Below are positions 1 to 5,080 of a stretch of 5,080 bases of DNA, piece by piece. The stretch comes from Lentisphaerota bacterium (lineage in GTDB: Bacteria; Verrucomicrobiota; Lentisphaeria; Oligosphaerales; PUNB01). The DNA is taken from contig PUNB01000119.1 in NCBI GenBank assembly GCA_003552565.1, positions 1-5,080 on the forward strand, written 5' to 3'. The notes below the pieces were generated by a model. It searched no databases. It saw only the letters and a program-made list of their open reading frames with translations, and was not told the origin of the DNA. Positions within the stretch are counted from its first letter, which is position 1. Each line of letters opens with the position of its first letter. The position numbers and the translations under genes were made by a program.

Positions 1-226
1 CAGCCAAGGCTCCGTGCGCAATCTGGACAACGACCCTGACTTCGACATCCAGGCCGAGTGGCGCCTGGACCTGGCCGGACTTATGCGCCAGCCGATTCTG
101 GCGCCCCACCGGAATCTCGACCAGGGCCGCCTGCAGGGCAAAGCTGAATTAGAAGGCGGCATCTCGCATCTGCGGACAGAACTGGACATCGCCTTTAACG
201 ATCTTGTGCTCTCGGAGGACGGCAGA
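1..226 (+). repeat. Long in-frame direct repeat, copy 1
   Basis: This stretch is repeated at 730-955 (offset 729 bp, exactly 243 codons). I find three differences in 226 bp: G112/A841 (silent, Arg), A161/G890 (Ile to Val) and G184/T913 (silent, Leu). Identity ends sharply after GGCAGA at 226/955. The left boundary cannot be seen, because base 1 already matches base 730, so the true repeat may be longer. It encodes part of the AsmA-like protein (from SQGSVRNLDND to LVLSEDGR). Confidence 0.97.
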
Positions 227-2257
227 GAGATTCCCGATGTGGCGCTGAAAAGTTCGAGTTCAATCAAAAGCGACCTGGATGAAAGTGAAAAAATCGAATT
301 TGAGCATTTCTCGCTTGATTTATCCTCTCCGGCTGATACACCCCTGCTGTCCCTGCAGAGCCGCCAGTCCTTCGGCTATGACCTGGCTGAAAACCGGCCG
401 CTGTTCGAAGATCCGGAGAGTCCCCTCGCCCAGCTTTCCATAAGCGGCCTGCCGGTTGATTTCATCAACACCCTTCTGCCCGATGCAAGTATCGCTCTCT
501 CGTCCTTCACCGGCGAGCTGGCCCTTTTCGGAGAAGAAGAGGAAATGCGCCTGACCGCCGCGCAGCCGTTGACGATAAAAGACTTCCATCTGCGACAGCA
601 ACAGGAACCGCAAATCGAAAACCTATCAGTCTCTCTCTCCCCTTCCCTGAACTATAAAGCGGATCACTTGAGCTTCGAACTGCAGGAGCTGACAATCAGC
701 GAAGGCTCGGAACAGCTGCTGGAAATGCACAGCCAAGGCTCCGTGCGCAATCTGGACAACGACCCTGACTTCGACATCCAGGCCGAGTGGCGCCTGGACC
801 TGGCCGGACTTATGCGCCAGCCGATTCTGGCGCCCCACCGAAATCTCGACCAGGGCCGCCTGCAGGGCAAAGCTGAATTAGAAGGCGGCGTCTCGCATCT
901 GCGGACAGAACTTGACATCGCCTTTAACGATCTTGTGCTCTCGGAGGACGGCAGACGCATTGATCAATTGAACATGACTTCCAAGGCTGAAATTATTGAT
1001 GCCTCCCGAATTGGTGCCCAGGCTCCTCTGGAGATAAAAATTGACAATCAAAGGACTTTCGCGGAAATTGAGCTCGATCTGGAACAAAAAGAAGAACACC
1101 TGCATATCAGTTTAAACAGCGAGGCGGAACAAATATTCATCGAACATTTGGAAATCCTGGCCGCCGCCTTTCAGAACCCGGACTTTGTCGAAACCGAAGA
1201 AGATATCGCGGCCGAGGAAGAAGATACACCCTCAGATCCCCCCCCGCAACCGTCTCCGGATGAACCTGATTCCGTACCTGTCTGGGATGGACTTCAGGGT
1301 GTGGTGAACCTGCGGGCGCAGGAATTGATTCTGCCGGAGGGGCAGAAAATTAGTGAAATAGATTTTTCCGCCGAACTGGAGCCAAACCTGCTGAACGTGC
1401 CGAAATTTTCGGCAATGTACGACGACAGTCCTTTGACTCTGAGAGGAGAACTCAGTTTTCGGCCGGAGCTGCCCGAAACCCCTTACGAACTTAATACGGA
1501 CTTTAGCTTAAGCGATTTTGATGTCGGCTCTTTCCTTCGCGAAGCGAAGCCGGAGACTGAACCGGTGTTAAGCGCCATGGTTTCCCTGACGGGAAATTTC
1601 GTCAGCGAATCTCCAAATCTGCAAAGCCTGCCGCAATATTTGACCGGCGAATTTTCGATGCAGGCGGTTGAAGGCGTTTTCAGGGGATTGCGCCGAGGAC
1701 TGGTGAGCGGAACAATCGGCACCCTCGGACAACTCGGCGGAATAGCCGGCCGCTTGACCGGCGAACAGGATGTCGAAGCCGTAAGCCGGCTGGTCAGCTA
1801 TTTCAACGCGGTTGAATTCGATGAGTTTGATTTACAGGGGCGACTGAATCTGGACCAGTCAATTGATATTGAACGTTTATTCATGCGTAACCAGGAACTG
1901 CGAATCACGGGAGAAGGGAAAGTCGCCTATCAAGAAGGCAAACGGATTTACCAGCAGCCGCTTGACTTAACCCTGAGAATGGCGGCTCAAAGACCCTTGG
2001 CGCCTCTCTTTGATGATCTGGGGATGCTGGAGAAAGAACCGGCTGAGCACGGATATTATCCCCTTACTCGAACAATTGACATAAAAGGCAATGTCGGCGA
2101 ACCCGACCCCCGCCCCTTATGGAGAGCGATTATCGAAGCGGGCGCCAGACAGCTTATGGACAGGAGAGAGCGGAGGGATGATAGAGAAGACGAAGACAGA
2201 GAAAGAGACAGAAGAAGAGACACGATTGATGATATCCGGGGAATCCTTGGAATCTGA
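2..2257 (+). CDS. AsmA-like envelope protein, C-terminal part (5' end outside window)
   Basis: The reading frame is open from the first complete codon (base 2) to TGA at 2255-2257, giving about 751 codons with no start in view. The GTG at 14 is an internal valine codon, since the same residues recur inside the protein. Seen in order: a 75-residue segment (to 226), a unique segment rich in short beta-like stretches, a second copy of the 75-residue segment (730-955), a further beta-rich part, an acidic and proline-rich linker (about 1190-1285), a conserved C-terminal region (about 1286-2158) and a tail dominated by Arg, Asp and Glu (about 2159-2218). The C-terminal region has the wording I associate with AsmA-like C-terminal domains: YLTGEFSMQAVEGVFRGL, then FDLQGRLNLD, ITGEGKVAY, YYPLTRTIDIKGNVGEPDP and PLWRAIIEAGA. 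Family members are usually anchored in the inner membrane by an N-terminal helix and span the periplasm, and are linked to outer-membrane lipid homeostasis. The anchor would lie upstream of this window. The exact substrate is unknown. A terminator-like hairpin follows, so tatC is probably a separate unit. Confidence 0.75.
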   Translation, partial: SQGSVRNLDNDPDFDIQAEWRLDLAGLMRQPILAPHRNLDQGRLQGKAELEGGISHLRTELDIAFNDLVLSEDGREIPDVALKSSSSIKSDLDESEKIEFEHFSLDLSSPADTPLLSLQSRQSFGYDLAENRPLFEDPESPLAQLSISGLPVDFINTLLPDASIALSSFTGELALFGEEEEMRLTAAQPLTIKDFHLRQQQEPQIENLSVSLSPSLNYKADHLSFELQELTISEGSEQLLEMHSQGSVRNLDNDPDFDIQAEWRLDLAGLMRQPILAPHRNLDQGRLQGKAELEGGVSHLRTELDIAFNDLVLSEDGRRIDQLNMTSKAEIIDASRIGAQAPLEIKIDNQRTFAEIELDLEQKEEHLHISLNSEAEQIFIEHLEILAAAFQNPDFVETEEDIAAEEEDTPSDPPPQPSPDEPDSVPVWDGLQGVVNLRAQELILPEGQKISEIDFSAELEPNLLNVPKFSAMYDDSPLTLRGELSFRPELPETPYELNTDFSLSDFDVGSFLREAKPETEPVLSAMVSLTGNFVSESPNLQSLPQYLTGEFSMQAVEGVFRGLRRGLVSGTIGTLGQLGGIAGRLTGEQDVEAVSRLVSYFNAVEFDEFDLQGRLNLDQSIDIERLFMRNQELRITGEGKVAYQEGKRIYQQPLDLTLRMAAQRPLAPLFDDLGMLEKEPAEHGYYPLTRTIDIKGNVGEPDPRPLWRAIIEAGARQLMDRRERRDDREDEDRERDRRRDTIDDIRGILGI
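730..955 (+). repeat. Long in-frame direct repeat, copy 2
   Basis: This is the second copy of the segment at 1-226, about 98.7% identical by direct comparison. The sequence after it (RRIDQLNMTSKAE...) differs completely from that after copy 1 (REIPDVALKSSSS...), so only this block is near-identical, not the whole 729-bp period. The reading frame is kept through both copies. The pattern fits a recent duplication or gene conversion within the gene, or an assembly join at a repeat. Confidence 0.97.
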
Positions 2258-2313
2258 TCTATTATTTCAACACAAGTGCCAAGCCATCATCCGCTTCAGG
2301 CTGATTAATTCAT

Positions 2314-2340
2314 GCGAATGCGGCCATGCGCTTTTTGTTT
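2314..2340 (+). terminator. Probable intrinsic terminator of the AsmA-like gene
   Basis: GCGAATG (2314-2320) can pair with CATGCGC (2325-2331) around a CGGC loop, giving six pairs and one A/G mismatch. It is followed at once by TTTTTGTTT (2332-2340). It lies 57 bases after the TGA of the AsmA-like gene. A GC-rich stem followed by a U-rich run is the form expected of a factor-independent terminator. The stem is short and contains one mismatch, hence moderate confidence. Confidence 0.5.
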
Positions 2341-2352
2341 TGAACAGAAGTT

Positions 2353-2411
2353 AACAAAGGCAACAAAGGGAAGGAAAATGAAAACTTCGTTTTCTTCGTT
2401 TCCTTCTGTAA
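2353..2411. repeat. Inverted pair of 9-bp repeat tracts
   Basis: The left arm has AACAAAGGC and AACAAAGGG in tandem (2353-2370). The right arm has CTTCGTTTT, CTTCGTTTC and CTTCTGTAA in tandem (2385-2411), which is the same unit class on the opposite strand. The arms (2354-2376 with 2386-2409) can fold into an imperfect hairpin of about 20 pairs, including two G-U pairs, one bulge and three mismatches, with a short A-rich loop. I recall similar AACAAAGG-type intergenic repeats from PVC-group genomes. The function is unknown; a transcript-end hairpin or a dispersed repeat element are both possible. Confidence 0.7.
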
Positions 2412-2502
2412 AAGCTGCTTTTTGTGGTCAAACGACAAACTGGGCTCGTGAATTATTCAGGTCAGTTTCTCGATTAAGCGGATATTCTACTATCTGCCGG
2501 TG

Positions 2503-2533
2503 TTGACAATTACAGCGTGATTCACTCGAAAAT
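2503..2533 (+). promoter_or_regulatory. Possible sigma-70-type promoter for the tatC unit
   Basis: A perfect TTGACA at 2503-2508 is followed 19 bases later by GAAAAT (2528-2533), which matches four of six positions of TATAAT. The placement upstream of tatC and downstream of a terminator-like hairpin is sensible. The -10 is weak and the spacing is long, so this is a candidate only. Confidence 0.35.
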
Positions 2534-2563
2534 GCCAAGAAGGGTATCAATAAAACCGCGACC

Positions 2564-3307
2564 ATGCAGGAAAAAGACAAGCCAATACCTGATCCCGAAA
2601 AAGAGATGGATTTCTGGGATCATCTGGAGGATCTGAGGCACACTATTTTCCGCTGTTTAGCGGTTCTGCTGCCGGGAGTTGTCATCGGCTGGTTTCTGGT
2701 TGATTATTTATCCGAGATACTGCAACTTCCACTGGGCAGGCTTGAAGAAGCGGTTGAATTGATATTCAGCAGCCCTCTGGAAGGCTTTATGACCAGGATA
2801 AAGCTGGCTTTTTTCAGCGGTCTGTTTCTGGCCCTTCCTTTTTGTTTATATTTCATTTGGCGCTTTGTCGCTCCCGGACTCAATTCACGAGAACTGAAAG
2901 TCGGCCGCTGGAGCGCAATAAGCTCGTTAATTTTGTTTGTGCTCGGAGCCGCCTTAGGGTTCGCCTTTCTTTTCTTTACCGTTCCGCTGCTGGCCCGTAT
3001 CGGTTTTGAAGAAGTGCGAAACCTCTGGAGCTATAACGCTTACCTGGTATTCTGTATTCGTTTTATGGTCGCCTTCGGCCTGGTTTTCGAGTTGCCCCTG
3101 ATCATGTGCATAGTTGTTTACTTCAACCTGACTGATATTGACACCCTGAGAAAAGGACGCCGCTATGCCATAGTCGGAGCCTTTCTGACAGCCGCTCTGC
3201 TGACTCCGCCCGAACCTTTTACGCAATTCATGCTGGGCATACCGCTTGTCGGCGCTTATGAGATTGGACTTTTGGTTGCTTCCCGACTGCCAAGGCGAGA
3301 AGAATAA
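2564..3307 (+). CDS. tatC: Sec-independent protein translocase subunit TatC
   Basis: This is the polytopic inner-membrane subunit that binds twin-arginine signal peptides and, with TatA/TatB-type partners, exports folded proteins. The 247 residues match the usual family length. Visible family marks: FWDHLEDLR at 17-25; FVAPGLNSRE at 101-110, placing F101 and E110 where E. coli has F94 and E103 (numbering from memory); FGLVFELP with E176 matching E170; and RRYAIVGAFLTAALLTPPE at 199-217, where E217 replaces the usual Asp of TPPD. Six membrane segments fall near 30-48, 79-101, 118-143, 158-188, 200-214 and 221-240. ATG 2564 is the first plausible start; in-frame sequence opens only at 2507. No Shine-Dalgarno lies at normal distance, the nearest being AAGAAGGG at 2537-2544, 19 bases before the ATG. 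The next gene follows after 12 bases. No tatA/tatB is in the window. Identification is very secure; only the start is slightly uncertain. Confidence 0.96.
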   Translation: MQEKDKPIPDPEKEMDFWDHLEDLRHTIFRCLAVLLPGVVIGWFLVDYLSEILQLPLGRLEEAVELIFSSPLEGFMTRIKLAFFSGLFLALPFCLYFIWRFVAPGLNSRELKVGRWSAISSLILFVLGAALGFAFLFFTVPLLARIGFEEVRNLWSYNAYLVFCIRFMVAFGLVFELPLIMCIVVYFNLTDIDTLRKGRRYAIVGAFLTAALLTPPEPFTQFMLGIPLVGAYEIGLLVASRLPRREE

Positions 3308-3310
3308 GGA
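3306..3310 (+). promoter_or_regulatory. Ribosome binding site supporting the TTG start of the oxidoreductase
   Basis: AAGGA overlaps the TAA stop of tatC (3305-3307) and ends nine bases before TTG 3320. It fixes the start of the next gene, because no ATG lies between it and the dinucleotide-binding motif. The overlap with the stop codon suggests translational coupling to tatC. Confidence 0.75.
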
Positions 3311-3319
3311 ACACGCAAT

Positions 3320-4720
3320 TTGGCTGATTACGACGTGATAATAATCGGAGCCGGACTCTCCGGCCTGGCGGCCGGAATCCGGCTGGCGCATTTTGGCAGA
3401 AAAGTCGCGATCATGGAAAAGCACCATCGCGTCGGCGGTATGAATTCCTGGTACCGGCGCCAAGGACGCGATTTAGATGTCGGTCTGCACGCCATGACTA
3501 ACTTCGCTCCTCTAGAAAATCGCCCGGCGCCTTTGAATAAACTATTCAGACAATTACGCCTTCCACGGCGCGAGCTGGAACTGACTGAACAGAAACATAG
3601 TTTGATTCGCTTCCCCAACGCCGAACTGCGTTTTTCCAACGACTTCCAAGAACTGACGGATGAGATCGCGAAAACTTTTCCTTCCGATATACCCAACTTT
3701 CGCGATTTGATAAAAAAAGTCAATGATTTTGACAGTTTCTCCCTGCAGCCTCCCAAGGATTCGACAAGAAAAATCTTAAACGCCACTATATCCAGCCCTT
3801 TGTTGAGAGAGATGCTCATCTGTCCATTGATGTATTATGGCAACGCTGCCGAGGACGACATGGATTTCGCCCAGTTCTGCGTCATGTTTAAAAGTGTCTT
3901 TCAGGAGGGTCTGTGCCGACCGAAACATGGCATTCGCCCTTTGCTTAAAATGCTGACTGACCGCTACAGCCAGGCCGGCGGAGAACTCTATCTCAAGCGG
4001 GGGGTGAAAAGTCTAGAAATAAACGGAAACAACGTCAGCCAGATCTGTTTGTCCGACGGCTCGCAACTTAAAGCTCGCGCCGTTCTCTCCTGTGCGGGAT
4101 ATCCGGAAACTCTGGCTCTGTGCGGGAACAATGTTCCTGTCGCCGTGGATAACGGCAAAATCGGCAATATGTCTTTTGTCGAAGGTATTTTCGGATTCTC
4201 AGAGCCGCTAGGAAAAAGTGCTTTTGACAACACCACCATTGAATTCCGCTCTAATTCCCATTCTTTCTCTTATCGATGTCCGAACGAAAAGACAAGTTCG
4301 GACAGCGAGGTTCTCTGTTTTCCGGACAACTTTCAGGAGCCGGACCCGGAATGGCGCCGGCGCGGAGAAACGAGGGTTCGCGTCACTCGCATCGCCAATT
4401 ATGAACAATGGGCATCACTGGGTCGGGAAGATTACCGACAGGCGAAAAAAGGACTGCGTAAGTCCATGCTTGAAAGCCTGGAAAAGCGTTTTCCAGAAAT
4501 ACAGAACAAGCTTGTGTTTGATGATATATTCACACCTGTCACCATAGAAGCCTACACCGGACGGCTGCGAGGTTCGGTTTACGGCAGTCCTGACAAACAT
4601 CGGGACGGAACCACACCCTTCAACAACCTTTTTATCTGCGGCACTGATCAAGGTTTTCTTGGTATCGTCGGCAGCCTGCTCAGCGGCCTTTCAATCGCCA
4701 ATTATCATTTCCTGCAATAA
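3320..4720 (+). CDS. FAD-dependent oxidoreductase, phytoene desaturase-like (COG1233 type)
   Basis: The 466-residue protein belongs to the FAD/NAD(P)-binding amine oxidase and phytoene desaturase superfamily. The N-terminus is a dinucleotide-binding fold: DVIIIGAGLSG (G10, G12, G15), acidic E33 at the end of the second strand (VAIMEK, expected to bind the ribose) and the following RVGGMNSW (G39, G40). The C-terminus (435-466) has the family's FAD-contacting segment, NNLFICGTDQGFLGIVGSLL followed by SGLSIAN. The middle (about 60-430) is the substrate domain and does not reveal the substrate. The N-terminus goes straight into the Rossmann fold, with no signal peptide, twin-arginine motif or clear membrane helix, so the enzyme is probably cytosolic or membrane-peripheral. 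The start is TTG at 3320, supported by AAGGA nine bases upstream. It sits 12 bp behind tatC, probably as one transcript. Carotenoid, retinoid-like or other isoprenoid oxidation are possible, as is a porphyrinogen-oxidase-like role; no neighbouring biosynthetic gene helps to decide. Confidence 0.85.
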   Translation: MADYDVIIIGAGLSGLAAGIRLAHFGRKVAIMEKHHRVGGMNSWYRRQGRDLDVGLHAMTNFAPLENRPAPLNKLFRQLRLPRRELELTEQKHSLIRFPNAELRFSNDFQELTDEIAKTFPSDIPNFRDLIKKVNDFDSFSLQPPKDSTRKILNATISSPLLREMLICPLMYYGNAAEDDMDFAQFCVMFKSVFQEGLCRPKHGIRPLLKMLTDRYSQAGGELYLKRGVKSLEINGNNVSQICLSDGSQLKARAVLSCAGYPETLALCGNNVPVAVDNGKIGNMSFVEGIFGFSEPLGKSAFDNTTIEFRSNSHSFSYRCPNEKTSSDSEVLCFPDNFQEPDPEWRRRGETRVRVTRIANYEQWASLGREDYRQAKKGLRKSMLESLEKRFPEIQNKLVFDDIFTPVTIEAYTGRLRGSVYGSPDKHRDGTTPFNNLFICGTDQGFLGIVGSLLSGLSIANYHFLQ

Positions 4721-4820
4721 CAGAACCAACGATCTCGTCCATAGCCATATCCAGTGCGAAAAGGGGTCGTAACCTAATTTCAGAATTCTTTACCTCAAGG
4801 AAAATTCAACGGTACCATTT

Positions 4821-4924
4821 AAATTCTGAATATTGAATATTGAATTCTGAATTTTGATTTTTTATGCTCAAGAAACCTGATTTCACCTCAACATTCAGCA
4901 TTCAATATTCGAAATTCAACATTC
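4821..4924. repeat. Inverted pair of 7-bp (heptamer) repeat tracts
   Basis: The left arm runs TGAATAT, TGAATAT, TGAATTC, TGAATTT (4827-4854, then degenerate). The right arm runs ATTCAGC, ATTCAAT, ATTCGAA, ATTCAAC, ATTC (4893-4924), the same heptamer class in the opposite orientation. Aligning 4821-4855 with the reverse complement of 4890-4924 gives 28 identities in 35 positions; the loop is 34 bases. A transcript could fold into a long AT-rich hairpin. The heptamer periodicity resembles in style the short tandemly repeated sequences known from cyanobacteria, but no relation is claimed. The function is unknown. Confidence 0.8.
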
Positions 4925-4925
4925 T

Positions 4926-4943
4926 TGGCACAACTGCCATTTT
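4926..4943 (+). terminator. Weak candidate terminator downstream of the tatC unit
   Basis: TGGCA (4926-4930) pairs perfectly with TGCCA (4935-4939) around a CAAC loop and is followed by TTTT (4940-4943). It lies about 205 bases after the oxidoreductase stop. A competing hairpin uses TGCC (4935-4938) with GGCA (4955-4958) plus TTTT/AAAA pairs, and would be mutually exclusive with this one. The stem is only five pairs and the U-run is short, so the call is tentative. Confidence 0.3.
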
Positions 4944-4996
4944 CCGGAAAAAAAGGCATTCAAGCACAAGAGATCAAGATATCTGAATTTTGTGTT

Positions 4997-5044
4997 CACC
5001 TTGTCTCGCACCTTGTCCCGCACCTTGTCTCGCACTTAGTCTGA
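4997..5044. repeat. 12-bp tandem repeat array, four units
   Basis: The units are CACCTTGTCTCG (4997-5008), CACCTTGTCCCG (5009-5020), CACCTTGTCTCG (5021-5032) and a degenerate CACTTAGTCTGA (5033-5044). Units 1 and 3 are identical and unit 2 differs by one base. Units abut without spacers, so this is not a CRISPR array. Twelve bases are four codons: on the - strand the array reads as repeated Val-Arg-Asp-Lys. Confidence 0.9.
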
Positions 5045-5068
5045 AAAATGAGGAATCGACAGAAAACC

Positions 5069-5080
5069 AGACAAGGTGCG
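5069..5080. repeat. Inverted copy of the 12-bp repeat at the window edge
   Basis: AGACAAGGTGCG is the exact reverse complement of CGCACCTTGTCT at 5019-5030, separated by 38 bases. It ends at the last base of the window, so a second array in inverted orientation may continue outside. Together the two could form a 12-pair hairpin. Confidence 0.8.

Larger units (their letters stand above)
2258..2563. other. Intergenic region between the AsmA-like gene and tatC
   Basis: These 306 bases hold no convincing gene. A 64-codon frame at 2312-2506 runs through the hairpin and the 9-bp repeats and has no ribosome binding site, so it looks spurious. Going rightward, the region contains a terminator-like hairpin (2314-2340), an inverted pair of 9-bp repeat tracts (2353-2411), an imperfect dyad (2421-2439, TTTGTGGTCAAACGACAAA, one internal mismatch) and a perfect TTGACA hexamer (2503-2508). 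This arrangement suggests the end of one transcription unit and the start of another. Confidence 0.7.
4721..5080. other. Repeat-rich intergenic region to the window end
   Basis: No gene is convincing in these 360 bases. Bases 4721-4800 show nothing recognisable. The remainder holds an inverted pair of 7-bp repeat tracts (4821-4924), a weak terminator-like hairpin (4926-4943), and a 12-bp tandem array (4997-5044) with an inverted copy at 5069-5080. Short frames through the array on the - strand exist but lack a supported start. Confidence 0.75.

Noticed and set aside
14..16. GTG as the start codon of the AsmA-like gene
   Set aside because: The frame is open to the window edge, and the same valine occurs internally in the second repeat copy (743-745), so this is an internal codon.
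1..955. Insertion sequence or transposon flanked by direct repeats
   Set aside because: The sequence between the repeats continues the same AsmA-like reading frame and encodes no transposase or inverted ends.
2091..2354. 87-codon open frame on the + strand overlapping the end of the AsmA-like gene
   Set aside because: More than half overlaps the conserved AsmA C-terminus and charged tail in another frame, and it then enters the terminator.
2421..2439. Imperfect dyad as a repressor operator
   Set aside because: A seven-pair dyad with one mismatch in a repeat-rich AT-rich region is expected by chance, and no regulator gene is present.
2312..2506. 64-codon open frame on the + strand upstream of tatC
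   Set aside because: It starts inside the terminator hairpin, runs through the 9-bp repeat hairpin, has no ribosome binding site and shows no protein-like pattern.
3320..3420. Oxidoreductase as a Tat substrate of its neighbour
   Set aside because: The protein begins directly with the GAGLSG dinucleotide fold; no twin-arginine motif or hydrophobic signal region precedes it.
2954..3463. 169-codon open frame on the - strand across the tatC/oxidoreductase junction
   Set aside because: It lies wholly opposite two well-identified genes, has no recognisable motif and reads as an antisense shadow.
3328..3819. 163-codon open frame on the - strand
   Set aside because: It is antisense to the dinucleotide-binding N-terminal half of the oxidoreductase, with no independent support.
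4997..5044. CRISPR array
   Set aside because: Units are 12 bp and abut directly; there are no spacers and no cas genes.

Overview
The window reads as an ordinary chromosomal segment of a Gram-negative bacterium. All three genes lie on the + strand: the 3' part of a large AsmA-like envelope gene, then tatC, then an FAD-dependent oxidoreductase of the phytoene-desaturase type. An AsmA-like protein implies an outer membrane. From memory, the AsmA C-terminal wording and the AT-rich short-period repeats between genes recall the Planctomycetes-Verrucomicrobia-Lentisphaerae-Kiritimatiellae group or candidate phyla near it. That is an impression, not a demonstrated assignment.

Layout. Bases 2-2257 are the end of a repeat-containing AsmA-like protein whose start lies off the left edge. 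It carries a 226-bp segment twice, in frame, 729 bp apart, with only three base differences. It then has an acidic and proline-rich linker, a conserved C-terminal region and a strongly charged tail. Bases 2258-2563 are non-coding: a likely terminator, an inverted pair of 9-bp repeat tracts, and a possible promoter for the next unit. tatC (2564-3307) and the oxidoreductase (3320-4720) are 12 bp apart and very probably co-transcribed; the ribosome binding site of the second gene overlaps the stop codon of the first. Bases 4721-5080 are non-coding and repeat-rich: an inverted pair of 7-bp repeat tracts, a weak terminator-like hairpin, and a 12-bp tandem array followed by an inverted copy at the last base of the window.

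Functionally, AsmA-like proteins and TatC both belong to the cell envelope (lipid or outer-membrane homeostasis, and export of folded proteins). The oxidoreductase has no signal peptide or twin-arginine motif, so its pairing with tatC is not explained by its being a Tat substrate. No tatA/tatB gene is visible here.

No clearly new multi-gene system is visible. The most noteworthy signals are the near-identical internal duplication in the AsmA-like gene and the shared architecture of the intergenic repeats: short tandem units of 9, 7 and 12 bp, each occurring in opposite orientations. Both window ends fall inside repeats, which suggests that this may be a whole contig broken at repeats.
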